From Pelethousia sp034933245 (GTDB taxonomy: Bacteria > Bacillota > Clostridia > Christensenellales > CAG-138), in NCBI GenBank assembly GCA_034933245.1, contig JAYFNX010000046.1, forward strand, positions 1-38,730: a DNA stretch of 38,730 nt. Reading direction: 5' to 3'. Numbering within the stretch: position 1 is the stretch's first letter; the number at the start of each line of letters is the position of its first letter. Of this stretch, positions 16,528 to 24,957 are shown piece by piece. The position numbers and the translations under genes were made by a program. Under the pieces are notes generated by a model. That model saw only the letters and a program-made list of their open reading frames with translations, did no database searches and was not told the DNA's origin.

Positions 16528-16589
16528 CGTTGGGGAAGCCAACGGCATCGGTTCTTTCGCTGTCCCTGTTTTTGTATATAATTTATACA
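16528..16589 (+). promoter_or_regulatory. Promoter region with two 17-bp inverted repeats
   Basis: Two inverted repeats of the same size class lie ahead of the TM2 gene: CGTTGG-N5-CCAACG at 16528-16544 and TGTATA-N5-TATACA at 16573-16589. The second covers a TATAAT (16577-16582), which has a weak -35 box (TTTCGC, 16555-16560) 16 bp before it. An operator over the -10 box suggests repression. Both are read by eye. Confidence 0.5.
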
Positions 16590-16676
16590 GGTTCCGTAAT
16601 CTCATGCTGGGTAAATTCGGGCCTTTGCGGAACTTGAAAATTTTATAAAGCAGTAAGCAAAAATGGAGGAATGCAC

Positions 16677-16877
16677 ATGAAAAGCAAAACCACGGCACTC
16701 ATTCTTTCGATCCTTTTGGGTGAAATCGGCGTTGACCGGTTTTATCTGGGCTATGTAGGATTAGGCATTCTCAAGCTGATCACGGTTGGCGGCTTCGGTA
16801 TTTGGTGGTTGATCGACATCATTATGATCGCCACCGGCAAAATGACGGACAAGGCCGGCAACGCGCTGGCTGACTAA
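16677..16877 (+). CDS. TM2-domain membrane protein
   Basis: A 66-residue protein with two membrane segments. It has the TM2 layout: KTTALILSILLGEIGVDRFYLG, then GLGILKLITVGGFGIWWLID, with the DRFYLG turn typical of the family. Function of TM2 proteins in bacteria is poorly known. The ATG at 16677 is seven bases from GGAGG; the ATG at 16671 lies only one base from it and is unlikely. It is followed 26 bases later by the lipoprotein gene. Confidence 0.9.
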   Translation: MKSKTTALILSILLGEIGVDRFYLGYVGLGILKLITVGGFGIWWLIDIIMIATGKMTDKAGNALAD

Positions 16878-16903
16878 CAGACAAACAATTAAGGAGGTTT
16901 CCC

Positions 16904-17449
16904 ATGAAAAAAAGCAATTTCCTATTCATTACGGTTTTGGTCCTGGTTTTGAGCCTTATGCTCACGGCATGCGGCGGCAAGTCGGAAGAAGCGAACGTTC
17001 AGGTTGCCGACGAGGCGGTCTCCGAGGAAGAAGCGGATATCCAGGTTGCCGACGAGGCGGTTCCCGCGGAAGAAGAAGGTACGGAACAAGGCGATCTTAC
17101 TGCCCTTGCCTCTGAAATCGGCACGGCAGCCATGGGCGTCACAGAAGCTGGCGAAACCATCTATTATGCGGAAGCCGTGGACAGTTCTTTTGCCATCCTG
17201 GTCTTCTACGATCTGGAGCAGAACCAGAATGTCAGCTTCGTGGGGCCGGTTTCCGCGGATGGCAACGCCATCACCATAACCGATTACAACAACGGTCTCT
17301 CCTTTACCTTTACCATGGAAGCGGCCGAAGATGATGCCGTGGTTATCGATACCGGCGATTCGGGCTTGGCCGTTATGCAGGAATGCGATCCCATGGAAGT
17401 GTTGGACGCCATGCAGGCAATCTCGGATTATTCCGAGGCCCTCGCTTAA
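16904..17449 (+). CDS. Putative lipoprotein with acidic linker
   Basis: A 181-residue secreted lipoprotein. The signal peptide ends in the lipobox LTAC (Cys23). It is followed by an acidic linker with a duplicated unit (QVADEAVSEEEAD, QVADEAVPAEEE), visible in DNA as a direct repeat containing CAGGTTGCCGACGAGGCGGT twice, 39 bp apart. The rest (about 60-181) looks like a small beta-rich domain (SFAILVFYDLEQNQNVSFVG) that I do not recognise. AAGGAGG precedes the ATG. It probably shares a transcript with the TM2 gene and ends at the terminator at 17470. Confidence 0.8.
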   Translation: MKKSNFLFITVLVLVLSLMLTACGGKSEEANVQVADEAVSEEEADIQVADEAVPAEEEGTEQGDLTALASEIGTAAMGVTEAGETIYYAEAVDSSFAILVFYDLEQNQNVSFVGPVSADGNAITITDYNNGLSFTFTMEAAEDDAVVIDTGDSGLAVMQECDPMEVLDAMQAISDYSEALA

Positions 17450-17469
17450 TTCCTTCAATATGCACCGCT

Positions 17470-17504
17470 GGGCCGCTTTGTTTTTCATCGCGGCCCACTT
17501 TTTA
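17470..17504 (+). terminator. Terminator after the lipoprotein gene
   Basis: GGGCCGC (17470-17476) pairs with GCGGCCC (17490-17496), followed by ACTTTTT. It lies 20 bases after the lipoprotein stop. Confidence 0.85.
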
Positions 17505-17647
17505 TCAACCGCGCCGTCCCAAAGAACAAGACGCGCTTTCACCTTTAGTCCGGCCTTTGCGGCATAGGGTTCCTCCTCCGCAAGCAGGGCAAACGGAGAT
17601 TGGCGCCCGCGTTGGGCCGCGCAGGATTATGAGGAGGTTTTATTCGT

Positions 17648-17998
17648 ATGGGGCTTATTCCGCTGAGTAAATCGTTCAAAATGAGAGAGGCTTTTACCAT
17701 AGAGCAAGTGGAAGAGGCAATAAAAAGCCAAACCGATCTCCATGTTGAACCCTATTTTGAGCAGTTCCTCGGAAATACTTTCATGTATATCCCCGCCAAG
17801 GGTGAGAATGACATACAGATTCAAATCCGCAAGGATAAAATGTATATCGCGGAAGCGCCACGGCCAAAGAACAAGGTTGAAAATCTCGGCCTCTATTTTC
17901 TGACAGACGGTTGGAGCAGCTTCATCAGCGCCGCAAAAAATGATAATAAGACGTTGTTTGAACAGATTTTGGCCGCGTGCAAGCGGTTGTTCGGCTAA
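17648..17998 (+). CDS. Hypothetical protein, 116 residues
   Basis: I do not recognise this family. The protein is soluble, with no signal peptide, membrane segment or cysteine cluster, apart from one Cys near the end. It looks alpha/beta: a helix FTIEQVEEAIKSQTDL, then strands MYIPAKGENDIQIQIRKDKMYIAE, and a C-terminal helix KTLFEQILAACKRLF. AGGAGG lies ten bases before the ATG at 17648 and codon use agrees with neighbours, so it is probably real. It follows the terminator of the lipoprotein gene, so it needs its own promoter, which I cannot see clearly. Confidence 0.7.
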   Translation: MGLIPLSKSFKMREAFTIEQVEEAIKSQTDLHVEPYFEQFLGNTFMYIPAKGENDIQIQIRKDKMYIAEAPRPKNKVENLGLYFLTDGWSSFISAAKNDNKTLFEQILAACKRLFG

Positions 17999-18260
17999 CA
18001 ATCCGCTGTTTCAATCAAAACCGCCAGTTAAACGGGTGGTATGCACCAGCTCTAGAAGGGCATATTACCGGCGGCGTCTCAAGCCGCACGGATTATTCCA
18101 TCAATCGCATCAATTTCCCCGCTACTGGTAAACCAGTCGTTTTCCCATAGTTCTCAGCTTTAAGCCGGCCAATTCAATTGTCGTTCGCTTCGCTCACTGC
18201 TGTTAGCTAACGCATTTTTATTCTCACCGGCAGAGCTGGTGGTTGCTTTTATCATAACGC
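17999..18260. other. Gene-free stretch with IS200/IS605-like end sequences
   Basis: No gene is visible between the 116-residue protein and the glnA terminator. Positions about 18020-18100 hold a chain of small hairpins (ACCGCC/GGGTGGT, GCTCT/AGGGC, ACTGG/CCAGT near 18123-18136) that recalls the structured right end of IS200/IS605-type elements. No transposase fragment is present. This is pattern recognition only. Confidence 0.25.
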
Positions 18261-18290
18261 AAAAAAAGGGCCTGCATGCAGGCCCTTTTT
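18261..18290 (-). terminator. Terminator after glnA
   Basis: The perfect palindrome GGGCCTGCATGCAGGCCC (18268-18285) is flanked by seven A residues on one side and five T on the other, so it can end transcription on both strands. It serves glnA on the minus strand. Confidence 0.9.
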
Positions 18291-18331
18291 CACTTTGCCG
18301 CAGCCCCGAATTATAAAGGGCTGCGCGGTTG

Positions 18332-19762
18332 CTATAGGTCATAATACCGTGTGAACTCTGCCGGGTGAGGGACGCGGTCGATGCAGCGAATCTCTTCCCT
18401 TTTGCGTTGCACCCAGGCGCGCAGCAAATGCTCGGGGAATACGCCGCCTTCCAGCAAGTATCCGTGGTCTGCCTCCAATGCGTCCAGCGCGGCGGATAGG
18501 TTGGTGGGCAGGCTTTCGATTTTTGCTTTCTCCTCCTCGGGCAGCTCATAAAGGTTGCAGTCATAGGGACCCCAACCGTGCTCCCGCGGGTCGATCCGCC
18601 TGTTTATACCGTCTAACCCGGCCATCAAAATGGCGGCATAGGCATAATACGGATTGCAGGTGGCATCCGGATTGCGCAACTCGAAGCGCTTGTGGGCGGG
18701 CGTTTTGGCATAGGCCGGTATGCGCACCACCGCGCTGCGGTTAGCCATGGCATAGCCGATGGTCACCGGCGCTTCAAAGCCGGGCACAAGACGTTTAAAC
18801 GAATTTGTGGAGGGATTTGTCCAAGCGCACAGGGATTTGATGTGATACAGAAGACCGCCGATGAAGTGCAACGCCGTTTCGCTGAGCTGCCCGTATCCAT
18901 CTTTGTCATAAAAGATGGGCGCTCCATCTTTCATGAGCAGCATGTGCACATGCATGCCGTTGCCTGCTTCCCCATAAATGGGCTTGGGCATGAGGGTCGC
19001 GGTTTTCCCGGCCTGCACAGCCGCATTGCGGATCACATATTTGGCGATCATTGTTGCATCCGCCATGTGCAGCATGTTGTCCAGCTGCACTTCGATTTCG
19101 AGCTGGCCCGGGCCGCCCACCTCGTGGTGGTGGTATTTCACAGGCACCCCCCATTGCTCCAGCAGTTCGGACATGCGGCAGCGCAGATCATAAGCGATAT
19201 CGTTGGGCAGGTCTATATGGTAGCCGCCCTGGCGGGGTGTGCAGAATCCCGCGTTTCCGGCGGGCGCAGCGGAATTCCAGTAAGCCTCCGCCGTATCCAC
19301 CTGGCATCCGTTCCGCTGGGGCAAGCACTCATGGTTAACCCGATCGAACACATAGAACTCGTATTCCGGGCCAAAGATCATTTCGTCGGCAATCCCCGTG
19401 CTGCGCATATAGGCCAGGGCTCCTTTGGCGACATTGCGGGGATATTGGTCAAAGGGCCGGTTATTCGGCTGGCCAATAACCATGACGTCGCCAATCATGG
19501 TGAGGGTTTTAATTTTTGTGAAAGGATCCGGCATGGCGGTGGTCAGATCGGGAATAAAGATCATGTCGCTGTTTTCTACGGCCGCAAAGCCGTAATTGGA
19601 GCCGTCGAAACCAATCCCGTAGCGCATGGTATCCTCATTGAAGCGGCCAGCCGGAATGGTGACATGCCGCCATCTGCCATCCAGGTCGGTCATCTTGAAA
19701 TCGATCATCTTAATATCGTTTTCTTTCAGATATGCGCGCGCTTCTTCCAATGAATGAAACAT
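18332..19762 (-). CDS. glnA: Glutamine synthetase, type I
   Basis: A 476-residue enzyme that makes glutamine from glutamate, ammonia and ATP in the cytoplasm, as a dodecamer. Metal and substrate motifs are intact: FGPEYEFYVF, GYHIDLP, HHHEVGGPGQLEIE, GNGMHVHMLLM and NPSTNSFKRLVPG with the latch region. DCNLYELPEEE keeps the tyrosine that is adenylylated in proteobacterial enzymes, though adenylylation in this lineage is not implied. GGGAGG lies six bases before the ATG at 19762. It lies 144 bp after livF on the same strand; no strong terminator separates them, only a GGGGC/GCCCC hairpin, so some read-through from the liv operon is possible. Confidence 0.96.
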   Translation of the reverse strand: MFHSLEEARAYLKENDIKMIDFKMTDLDGRWRHVTIPAGRFNEDTMRYGIGFDGSNYGFAAVENSDMIFIPDLTTAMPDPFTKIKTLTMIGDVMVIGQPNNRPFDQYPRNVAKGALAYMRSTGIADEMIFGPEYEFYVFDRVNHECLPQRNGCQVDTAEAYWNSAAPAGNAGFCTPRQGGYHIDLPNDIAYDLRCRMSELLEQWGVPVKYHHHEVGGPGQLEIEVQLDNMLHMADATMIAKYVIRNAAVQAGKTATLMPKPIYGEAGNGMHVHMLLMKDGAPIFYDKDGYGQLSETALHFIGGLLYHIKSLCAWTNPSTNSFKRLVPGFEAPVTIGYAMANRSAVVRIPAYAKTPAHKRFELRNPDATCNPYYAYAAILMAGLDGINRRIDPREHGWGPYDCNLYELPEEEKAKIESLPTNLSAALDALEADHGYLLEGGVFPEHLLRAWVQRKREEIRCIDRVPHPAEFTRYYDL

Positions 19763-19906
19763 AGCGTTCCTCCCTTACCCATCTTTTTATGGAAATTCAT
19801 ACTTATTGGCCGTAAAAGGGTTTCTGCGCCCAGCAGAAAGTACAGGTGGGTTCACGCGCTCCACCCCGATCTAATGCCCGGCGGGCTTGCCATGGGGGCT
19901 ATGCCC

Positions 19907-20611
19907 CTATTTTGCCTTGCCCAGATATGCCTCGCGAATGGATGGGTCGGCCATGATATCGGCCGCTGCGCCGCTCATGTTAATGCGGCCCTGGTTAAGC
20001 ACATAGGCTCTATCCGCCACGGACAGCGCCTTAAACGCATTTTGCTCCACCAGCAGAATGGTCTTTCCCATTCGTTTAATTTCAAGGATAATATCAAAAA
20101 TCGTGTTAATCAAGAGCGGCGCGAGGCCCAGGCTTGGCTCATCCAGCAGGATCAGTTCGGGGTTGGACATCAGTCCCCGGCCCATGGCCAGCATCTGTTG
20201 CTCGCCGCCGCTGAGCGTTCCGGCAAGTTGCTTCTTTCGTTCCTCCAGGCGGGGGAATAAAGTATACACCCGTTCGAGATCCTCGGCAATTCCCTTTGCA
20301 TCGGAGCGCAGATAGGCCCCCATACGTAAATTGTCATAGGTGGTCAGGTTGGCAAACACCAACCTGCCTTCCGGCACGTGGCTGATGCCCGCCTTTACCA
20401 CCTTATGGGGCTTGGTGGTAAGGGGCTTGCCGCAAAATTCTATATTGCCCTTATACTTGACGGTGGCGGAGATGGCGTTCATCAAGGAGGACTTCCCCGC
20501 GCCGTTGGAACCGATGATGGATACAATCTGCCCTTTTTCCACATCGATAGATACACCCTGCAGGGCATGGATGCCGCCGTAATACACGTTCAGGTCGCTA
20601 ATCTTGAGCAT
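19907..20611 (-). CDS. livF: Branched-chain amino acid type ABC transporter, ATPase LivF
   Basis: A 234-residue ATPase. Walker A is GSNGAGKSS, the signature is LSGGEQQMLAMGRGL and Walker B is LILLDEPSLGLAP. It is short without the C-terminal extension of LivG, as usual for LivF. It pairs with LivG under the LivH/LivM permease. The start overlaps livG by 14 bases and has GGAGGAGG upstream. Confidence 0.94.
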   Translation of the reverse strand: MLKISDLNVYYGGIHALQGVSIDVEKGQIVSIIGSNGAGKSSLMNAISATVKYKGNIEFCGKPLTTKPHKVVKAGISHVPEGRLVFANLTTYDNLRMGAYLRSDAKGIAEDLERVYTLFPRLEERKKQLAGTLSGGEQQMLAMGRGLMSNPELILLDEPSLGLAPLLINTIFDIILEIKRMGKTILLVEQNAFKALSVADRAYVLNQGRINMSGAAADIMADPSIREAYLGKAK

Positions 20612-21413
20612 GGGCTTCCTCCTCCTTCCCGAGATATGCTTCGATCACGTGTGCATTGTTTTGCACCTGCTGGGGGGTGCCCTCTGCTAGGGGCTTGCCG
20701 AAGTTGAGCACGAAGATGCGATCGCATATGCCCATAATCAGATCCATATGATGCTCGATAATGAGCACGGTAAGGGAAAACTTGTTGCGAATATCCCCGA
20801 TCAGCCGCATCAGTTGCTGGGTTTCCTCCGGGTTCATACCGGCCGCGGGCTCATCCAAAAGCAGCAGCTTGGGGTTAAGCGCCAGCGCCCGTGCAATCTC
20901 CAGCTTGCGTTGCAGGCCATAGGGAAGGTTGCTCGCAACCATATCCTTATATTCCCAAAGGCCCATGAGCTGGAGAAGTTCTTCCGTTTTCCTGTTTAAC
21001 GCCGCCTCCTGCTCCGCAAATTTGCCCAGCTTCCCCGGCACCCGGAAGCGAAGGAGCGTTTGAAAGACCGTATAGTCCGCATCCCGGTGGCAGGCGGTAA
21101 GCACGTTCTCATAGGCGGTCAGTTTTTTGAAGAGGCGGATATTTTGGAAGGTGCGCGTAATGCCATGGTCGGCAATCTGAAAGGGTTTGAGGCCGGTAAG
21201 GGGCTTCCCGTAAAACGCAACGCTGCCCTCGCTAAGGCTATAAATCCCTGTTATCAGGTTGAAGATGGTGGTTTTCCCCGCGCCGTTAGGGCCAATGAGG
21301 CCGTATATCTCATGCTCATGCACCGCAAAGGAAACGTCGTCCACGGCCACAAGCCCGCCAAAACGCTTGGTCACATGGTCCAGAGAAAGCACCACGCCGC
21401 TATTCTCATTCAT
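20598..21413 (-). CDS. livG: Branched-chain amino acid type ABC transporter, ATPase LivG
   Basis: A 271-residue ATPase with Walker A GPNGAGKTT, Walker B LLLLDEPAAGMNPEE and the LivG/BCA_ABC_TP C-terminal end (EGTPQQVQNNAHVIEAYLG). ITRTFQNIRLFKKLTAYENV is typical of LivG. The signature is NLPYGLQRKLEIARAL. The start at 21413 is taken because GAGGAGG lies eight bases upstream; a longer frame from 21467 lies within livM. Confidence 0.94.
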   Translation of the reverse strand: MNENSGVVLSLDHVTKRFGGLVAVDDVSFAVHEHEIYGLIGPNGAGKTTIFNLITGIYSLSEGSVAFYGKPLTGLKPFQIADHGITRTFQNIRLFKKLTAYENVLTACHRDADYTVFQTLLRFRVPGKLGKFAEQEAALNRKTEELLQLMGLWEYKDMVASNLPYGLQRKLEIARALALNPKLLLLDEPAAGMNPEETQQLMRLIGDIRNKFSLTVLIIEHHMDLIMGICDRIFVLNFGKPLAEGTPQQVQNNAHVIEAYLGKEEEAHAQD

Positions 21414-22317
21414 TGTGATGTCCTCCTCTTGCTTTCTTGGCATTGGCCAGCCTGCCGGCCAGTCCAAACGGATTCTTGAAAAAGCGAACCATACCTTTGA
21501 TGGTTAACTCCGTTCCGCCCATAAGGCCACGGGGGCGGGAAATCATGATGATAATGACAGCCAACCCGTAAAGCACCAACCGCCAGTTTTCAAACTCGCG
21601 CAGCACTTCGGGAAGGAAGGTAAGCAGCAGAGTGCCCACCACGCTGCCGGTTACGCTTCCCAGCCCTCCAAAGATTACGATAATGGTATATTCGGTTGAT
21701 TTGACCATTTTGAACATGAGGGGCTGAATATAGCCCATATAATGGGCCAGAAGGCCTCCGCCGATGCCGGCGTACAGCGCGCTGATACCCAGGGCCATCA
21801 TCTTATAATAGAACACGTTAATTCCCGAAACTTGGGCGGCCAGCTCATCCTCCCGGATGGCCACCATGTTCCGGCCATGACGGGAGCGGATCAGGCAAAC
21901 CAGCGCCGCTACCGCTAAAACGCTCACCACCAGCACAGCGGGCAGGGTGGTGTACATTTTCATCCCCGTAAGGCCCCGGGCACCGCCCAGCGCCTGTACG
22001 TTGTCGAAAATCAGCCGCACCGCCTCCCCAAAGCCAAGGGTGGCGATGCAGAAATAATCCCCCTTGAGCTTAAGGGTGAAGCTGCCCAGGAAGAGACCGG
22101 CCAGCATGGCGGCCACACCGCCCAGAAGCAGCGCGATGGGATACGGAATGCCCAGCATCATAGTGCAGATGGAGGCCGTATAAGCGCCGATGGCCATGAA
22201 CCCCGCATGCCCGAAGGAAAACAGGCCCGTAAAGCCCGTGAGCAGCGAAAGGCCCAGCACCACCATCAGCACATAGCCGCAATTGATGAGGATTCCCTCA
22301 ATATAATACCAACTCAA
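21406..22317 (-). CDS. livM: Branched-chain amino acid type ABC permease LivM
   Basis: A 303-residue inner permease with about eight to ten membrane segments. The family features GLFSFGHAGFMAIGAY, GDYFCIATLGFGEAVR and the coupling helix region REDELAAQVSGINVFYYK are present. The start codon is TTG at 22317, eight bases after GGAGG; no ATG is close by. It overlaps livG by eight bases. Confidence 0.94.
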   Translation of the reverse strand: MSWYYIEGILINCGYVLMVVLGLSLLTGFTGLFSFGHAGFMAIGAYTASICTMMLGIPYPIALLLGGVAAMLAGLFLGSFTLKLKGDYFCIATLGFGEAVRLIFDNVQALGGARGLTGMKMYTTLPAVLVVSVLAVAALVCLIRSRHGRNMVAIREDELAAQVSGINVFYYKMMALGISALYAGIGGGLLAHYMGYIQPLMFKMVKSTEYTIIVIFGGLGSVTGSVVGTLLLTFLPEVLREFENWRLVLYGLAVIIIMISRPRGLMGGTELTIKGMVRFFKNPFGLAGRLANAKKARGGHHNE

Positions 22318-22330
22318 TGCCTCGCCCTCC

Positions 22331-23209
22331 TTACGCCTTGTCTTCGGTAAACTTGCCCATTAGGCCGGAAGGCTTGATAACGAGCACCGCAATGAGCACC
22401 ACAAACGCGAGTAAATCGCGCAGGTTGCTGGAAATATAGGCGGCGGTCAGCGTTTCAAGAAGCCCCAACAGCACCGAGCCCACAATGGCGCCCGGGAGGC
22501 TGCCCAGGCCGCCAAACACGGCCGCAACAAACGACTTTGTGGTAATGTTGCCGATTTGGGGATAAACGGTGTATTTCATGCCGAAAAGCATGCCTGCATA
22601 CCCTGCGAGAATGCCCCCCAGCAGGAAGATGGTAAAAATGACCATATTCACATTTACCCCCATGAGGGTGCTGGCCTTAATATTGTAAGAACTGGCGCGA
22701 ATTCCAAGGCCTACCTTGGTTTTCTCAATGATAAGCGTAAGGATTAGAAGCCCCAAAGCCGCCACGATAATCATGAACACGTCGATCCGGCCCACCGAGA
22801 GGCCGCCCGCATGAATAGGCGCGGCGGAAAACACCTGCGGATAGGTGCGAAACGTGGGGCCAATGGTGGCCACCACAAAATTTTCAAGGAAAATGGATGC
22901 GCCCATGGCGGAGATAATGAAATAAAGAAAGGGCGCGCTCCGGCTGCGCAGTGGGAAATAGACCAGCCGTTCAAGTAGAATGGCCAGAAGCCCGGCGCCC
23001 ATGCCGCAGGCAAGAAACGCCAGCCAGAATGGCATCCCAAGGGCCGTCATGGCGAAATAGCCGATGTAGGCGCCCACCATGATTACGCCCCCGTGGGCAA
23101 AATTGGAGAAATTCATGATGCTGTATACCAGCGAGTACCCCACCGCCATCAGGGCATATACGCTACCCAGCGAAAGGCCATTGATAATCTGCTGAAAAAA
23201 AACCGTCAT
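22331..23209 (-). CDS. livH: Branched-chain amino acid type ABC permease LivH
   Basis: A 292-residue permease with about eight membrane segments. GLSLGSVYALMAVGYSLVYSIMNFSNFAHGG is the typical LivH opening, and AAVFGGLGSLPGAIVGS lies near the end. It follows livJ after a strong hairpin and precedes livM by 13 bases. GGGAGG lies upstream of the ATG at 23209. Confidence 0.94.
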   Translation of the reverse strand: MTVFFQQIINGLSLGSVYALMAVGYSLVYSIMNFSNFAHGGVIMVGAYIGYFAMTALGMPFWLAFLACGMGAGLLAILLERLVYFPLRSRSAPFLYFIISAMGASIFLENFVVATIGPTFRTYPQVFSAAPIHAGGLSVGRIDVFMIIVAALGLLILTLIIEKTKVGLGIRASSYNIKASTLMGVNVNMVIFTIFLLGGILAGYAGMLFGMKYTVYPQIGNITTKSFVAAVFGGLGSLPGAIVGSVLLGLLETLTAAYISSNLRDLLAFVVLIAVLVIKPSGLMGKFTEDKA

Positions 23210-23228
23210 AGTACGGCCTCCCTACAAT

Positions 23229-23262
23229 TAGGATAACGGGGCCGGGCTTGCCCGGACCCCGT
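23229..23262 (-). terminator. Intercistronic hairpin between livJ and livH
   Basis: On the minus strand ACGGGG-T-CCGGGC pairs with GCCCGG-CCCCGT around AA. No T-run follows (TATCCTAATT). Such hairpins behind substrate-binding-protein genes usually stabilise the upstream mRNA or partly stop transcription, so that more binding protein than permease is made. Confidence 0.6.
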
Positions 23263-23281
23263 TTCACCGGTTTGGACGCGC

Positions 23282-24451
23282 TTATTTTGCGCCGTACTTT
23301 TGAACGAAGGCATAGGTATCTCCCTCGATCTTCTGGATGGAGCCCTCTTTGCCCACAGGATTGTGGTTTTCGGGAGAAAGGGTGATTTCACCCGTAACGC
23401 CCTGCACGGTAATCTGGGTAAGGGCATCGGTTATGGCCTGAGAATCGTCGCTACCGGCCTTTTCAATGGCGGCCACCAGCACAAGGTAAGCATCATGGGC
23501 CATGTAGCCGTTCATTTCCAAGGTGGTGTTGTATTTGGCCTCAAATTTTTCCTTTAGAGGCACAAAGGACGGATCGTTTGTATCCAGATGGTTTACCAGG
23601 TAGCTGCCCTGCAGTTCATCCTTGGCCATCTCAAAGAGGGTATCGGAAGGCCAACCGTCTCCGCCCATGAGCACCGCATCGATGCCGAGCTCCCGCGCCT
23701 GCTTGGCGATGAGCGCCACTTCTTTATAGTAGATGGGCAGGAAAAGCACTTCGGGATCGGTCTCTTTGATCTTGGTGAGCTGCGCCTTGAACTCCACATC
23801 GTCCTTCTTGAAGGCTTCCTTCGCTACGACGGTGCCGCCGCGGCCCGTAAAGGTCTCTTCGAAATACTGGGTCAAGCCCTGGGAATAGTCGTCTGAAATA
23901 TCATAGAGGATGGCGGCCCGGGTAAAGCCCAGTTCATCGGCCGCATACCCGCCTGCGATGGCGCCCTGATAGGGATCCGTGAAGCAGACCCGGAAGTTAT
24001 ACGGCTGCACCTCGCCTGTGGCGTCATCCACCGTAACCTTGGGATTGGTCGCAACGGTGGAGATATCGGGGATCTTGAGTTCCTTGAGCACGCCCTGCAT
24101 GGCGATGCAATGGGACGAAGCGTTGGGGCCGATGATGGCACAAACCTTGTCCTGCGCGGCAAGCCTGCGGGTGGCGTTAACCGCTTCGTTGGCATCTCCC
24201 TTTGTATCGTAGCAGATCAGCTCCACTTGGCGGCCCAGCAGCCCGCCATTGGCGTTGGTTTCCTCTACGAGCATCTTGAGCATGTTGCTCTCATTGGTGC
24301 CCCAAACAGCGCTGTCCCCGGTGAGGGAGCCGATCCAGCCGATCTTGATGGGGCCGGCTGAGCCGGAGGTGGACGCATTGTTTGCGCAACCTGCAAAGGA
24401 GACGAGCAGCAGCATGGCCGCCAAGGCCAGAGTCCATATCTTCTTTGTCAT
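23282..24451 (-). CDS. livJ: ABC transporter substrate-binding lipoprotein, Leu/Ile/Val type
   Basis: A 389-residue exported binding protein. The signal peptide ends in lipobox FAGC (Cys22), followed by a Ser/Thr linker and the periplasmic-binding type I fold (IKIGWIGSLTGDSAVWG, CYDTKGDANEAVNATRRL, IIGPNASSHCIAMQG). It is the first gene of livJ-H-M-G-F and delivers the ligand to LivHM. Specificity within the family (branched-chain amino acids, other amino acids, amides or urea) is not settled by sequence. GGAGG precedes the ATG. Confidence 0.92.
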   Translation of the reverse strand: MTKKIWTLALAAMLLLVSFAGCANNASTSGSAGPIKIGWIGSLTGDSAVWGTNESNMLKMLVEETNANGGLLGRQVELICYDTKGDANEAVNATRRLAAQDKVCAIIGPNASSHCIAMQGVLKELKIPDISTVATNPKVTVDDATGEVQPYNFRVCFTDPYQGAIAGGYAADELGFTRAAILYDISDDYSQGLTQYFEETFTGRGGTVVAKEAFKKDDVEFKAQLTKIKETDPEVLFLPIYYKEVALIAKQARELGIDAVLMGGDGWPSDTLFEMAKDELQGSYLVNHLDTNDPSFVPLKEKFEAKYNTTLEMNGYMAHDAYLVLVAAIEKAGSDDSQAITDALTQITVQGVTGEITLSPENHNPVGKEGSIQKIEGDTYAFVQKYGAK

Positions 24452-24957
24452 GTGACCCTCCTACTATTGTTTTTTATAGCAATACCGCATGGGCATTGTA
24501 TACTCGCAAACTTGTATACAGATATTTTAAGAAGTATTCTCAAACTCTTATCGCAAAGACCGGAATAAGAGACATACGCAAACCGATGCATAAGCTTCTG
24601 TACGTTCAATATAAAAATTTCGATACGAAAATGCTGGTGCCATAGCCGACTAGATAAAATTTCGGTTTTAGTATATCACAAGGATGCGGCACTGTAAATG
24701 TGAGAAATAAACATTTAATCGCGGCCCAGGGGTCATCTTTTATATAGGAAAAAAACCCAGTATTTCGCCCATCTGCAAAACAAGCATGTGAGCATTTTTC
24801 TTTTTTTGCTTAAAATGGAAATTCGTCTTTTAATTTCGAAAAAAAGCGTATTGCATCGTTTACGTGGAATCGGCCTTGCCGCAGCGTATATTTTCTCCCC
24901 AGCCAGCCATCCTTATGGAGAAGGAAATCTCACATTAAAGAACTGGAGGAACAGAAA
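24452..24957. promoter_or_regulatory. 506-bp AT-rich divergent regulatory region
   Basis: No gene is visible. On the livJ side TTGTATAC occurs at 24496-24503 and 24512-24519, a 16-bp period, each centred on GTATAC. Further up lies the inverted repeat TTTCG-ATA-CGAAA at 24618-24630. On the surface-protein side TTGCTT (24806-24811) and TTTAAT (24829-24834), 17 bp apart, form a plausible plus-strand promoter with a leader of about 115 bases. The livJ promoter itself is not clear to me. Confidence 0.4.

Noticed and set aside
18692..19753. Plus-strand ORF of 353 codons antisense to glnA
   Set aside because: glnA on the other strand is complete with all motifs; the antisense reading has no family resemblance and no ribosome site.
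24618..24630. CodY-type operator at TTTCG-ATA-CGAAA
   Set aside because: The core differs from the CodY consensus at several positions and no CodY gene is in the window.
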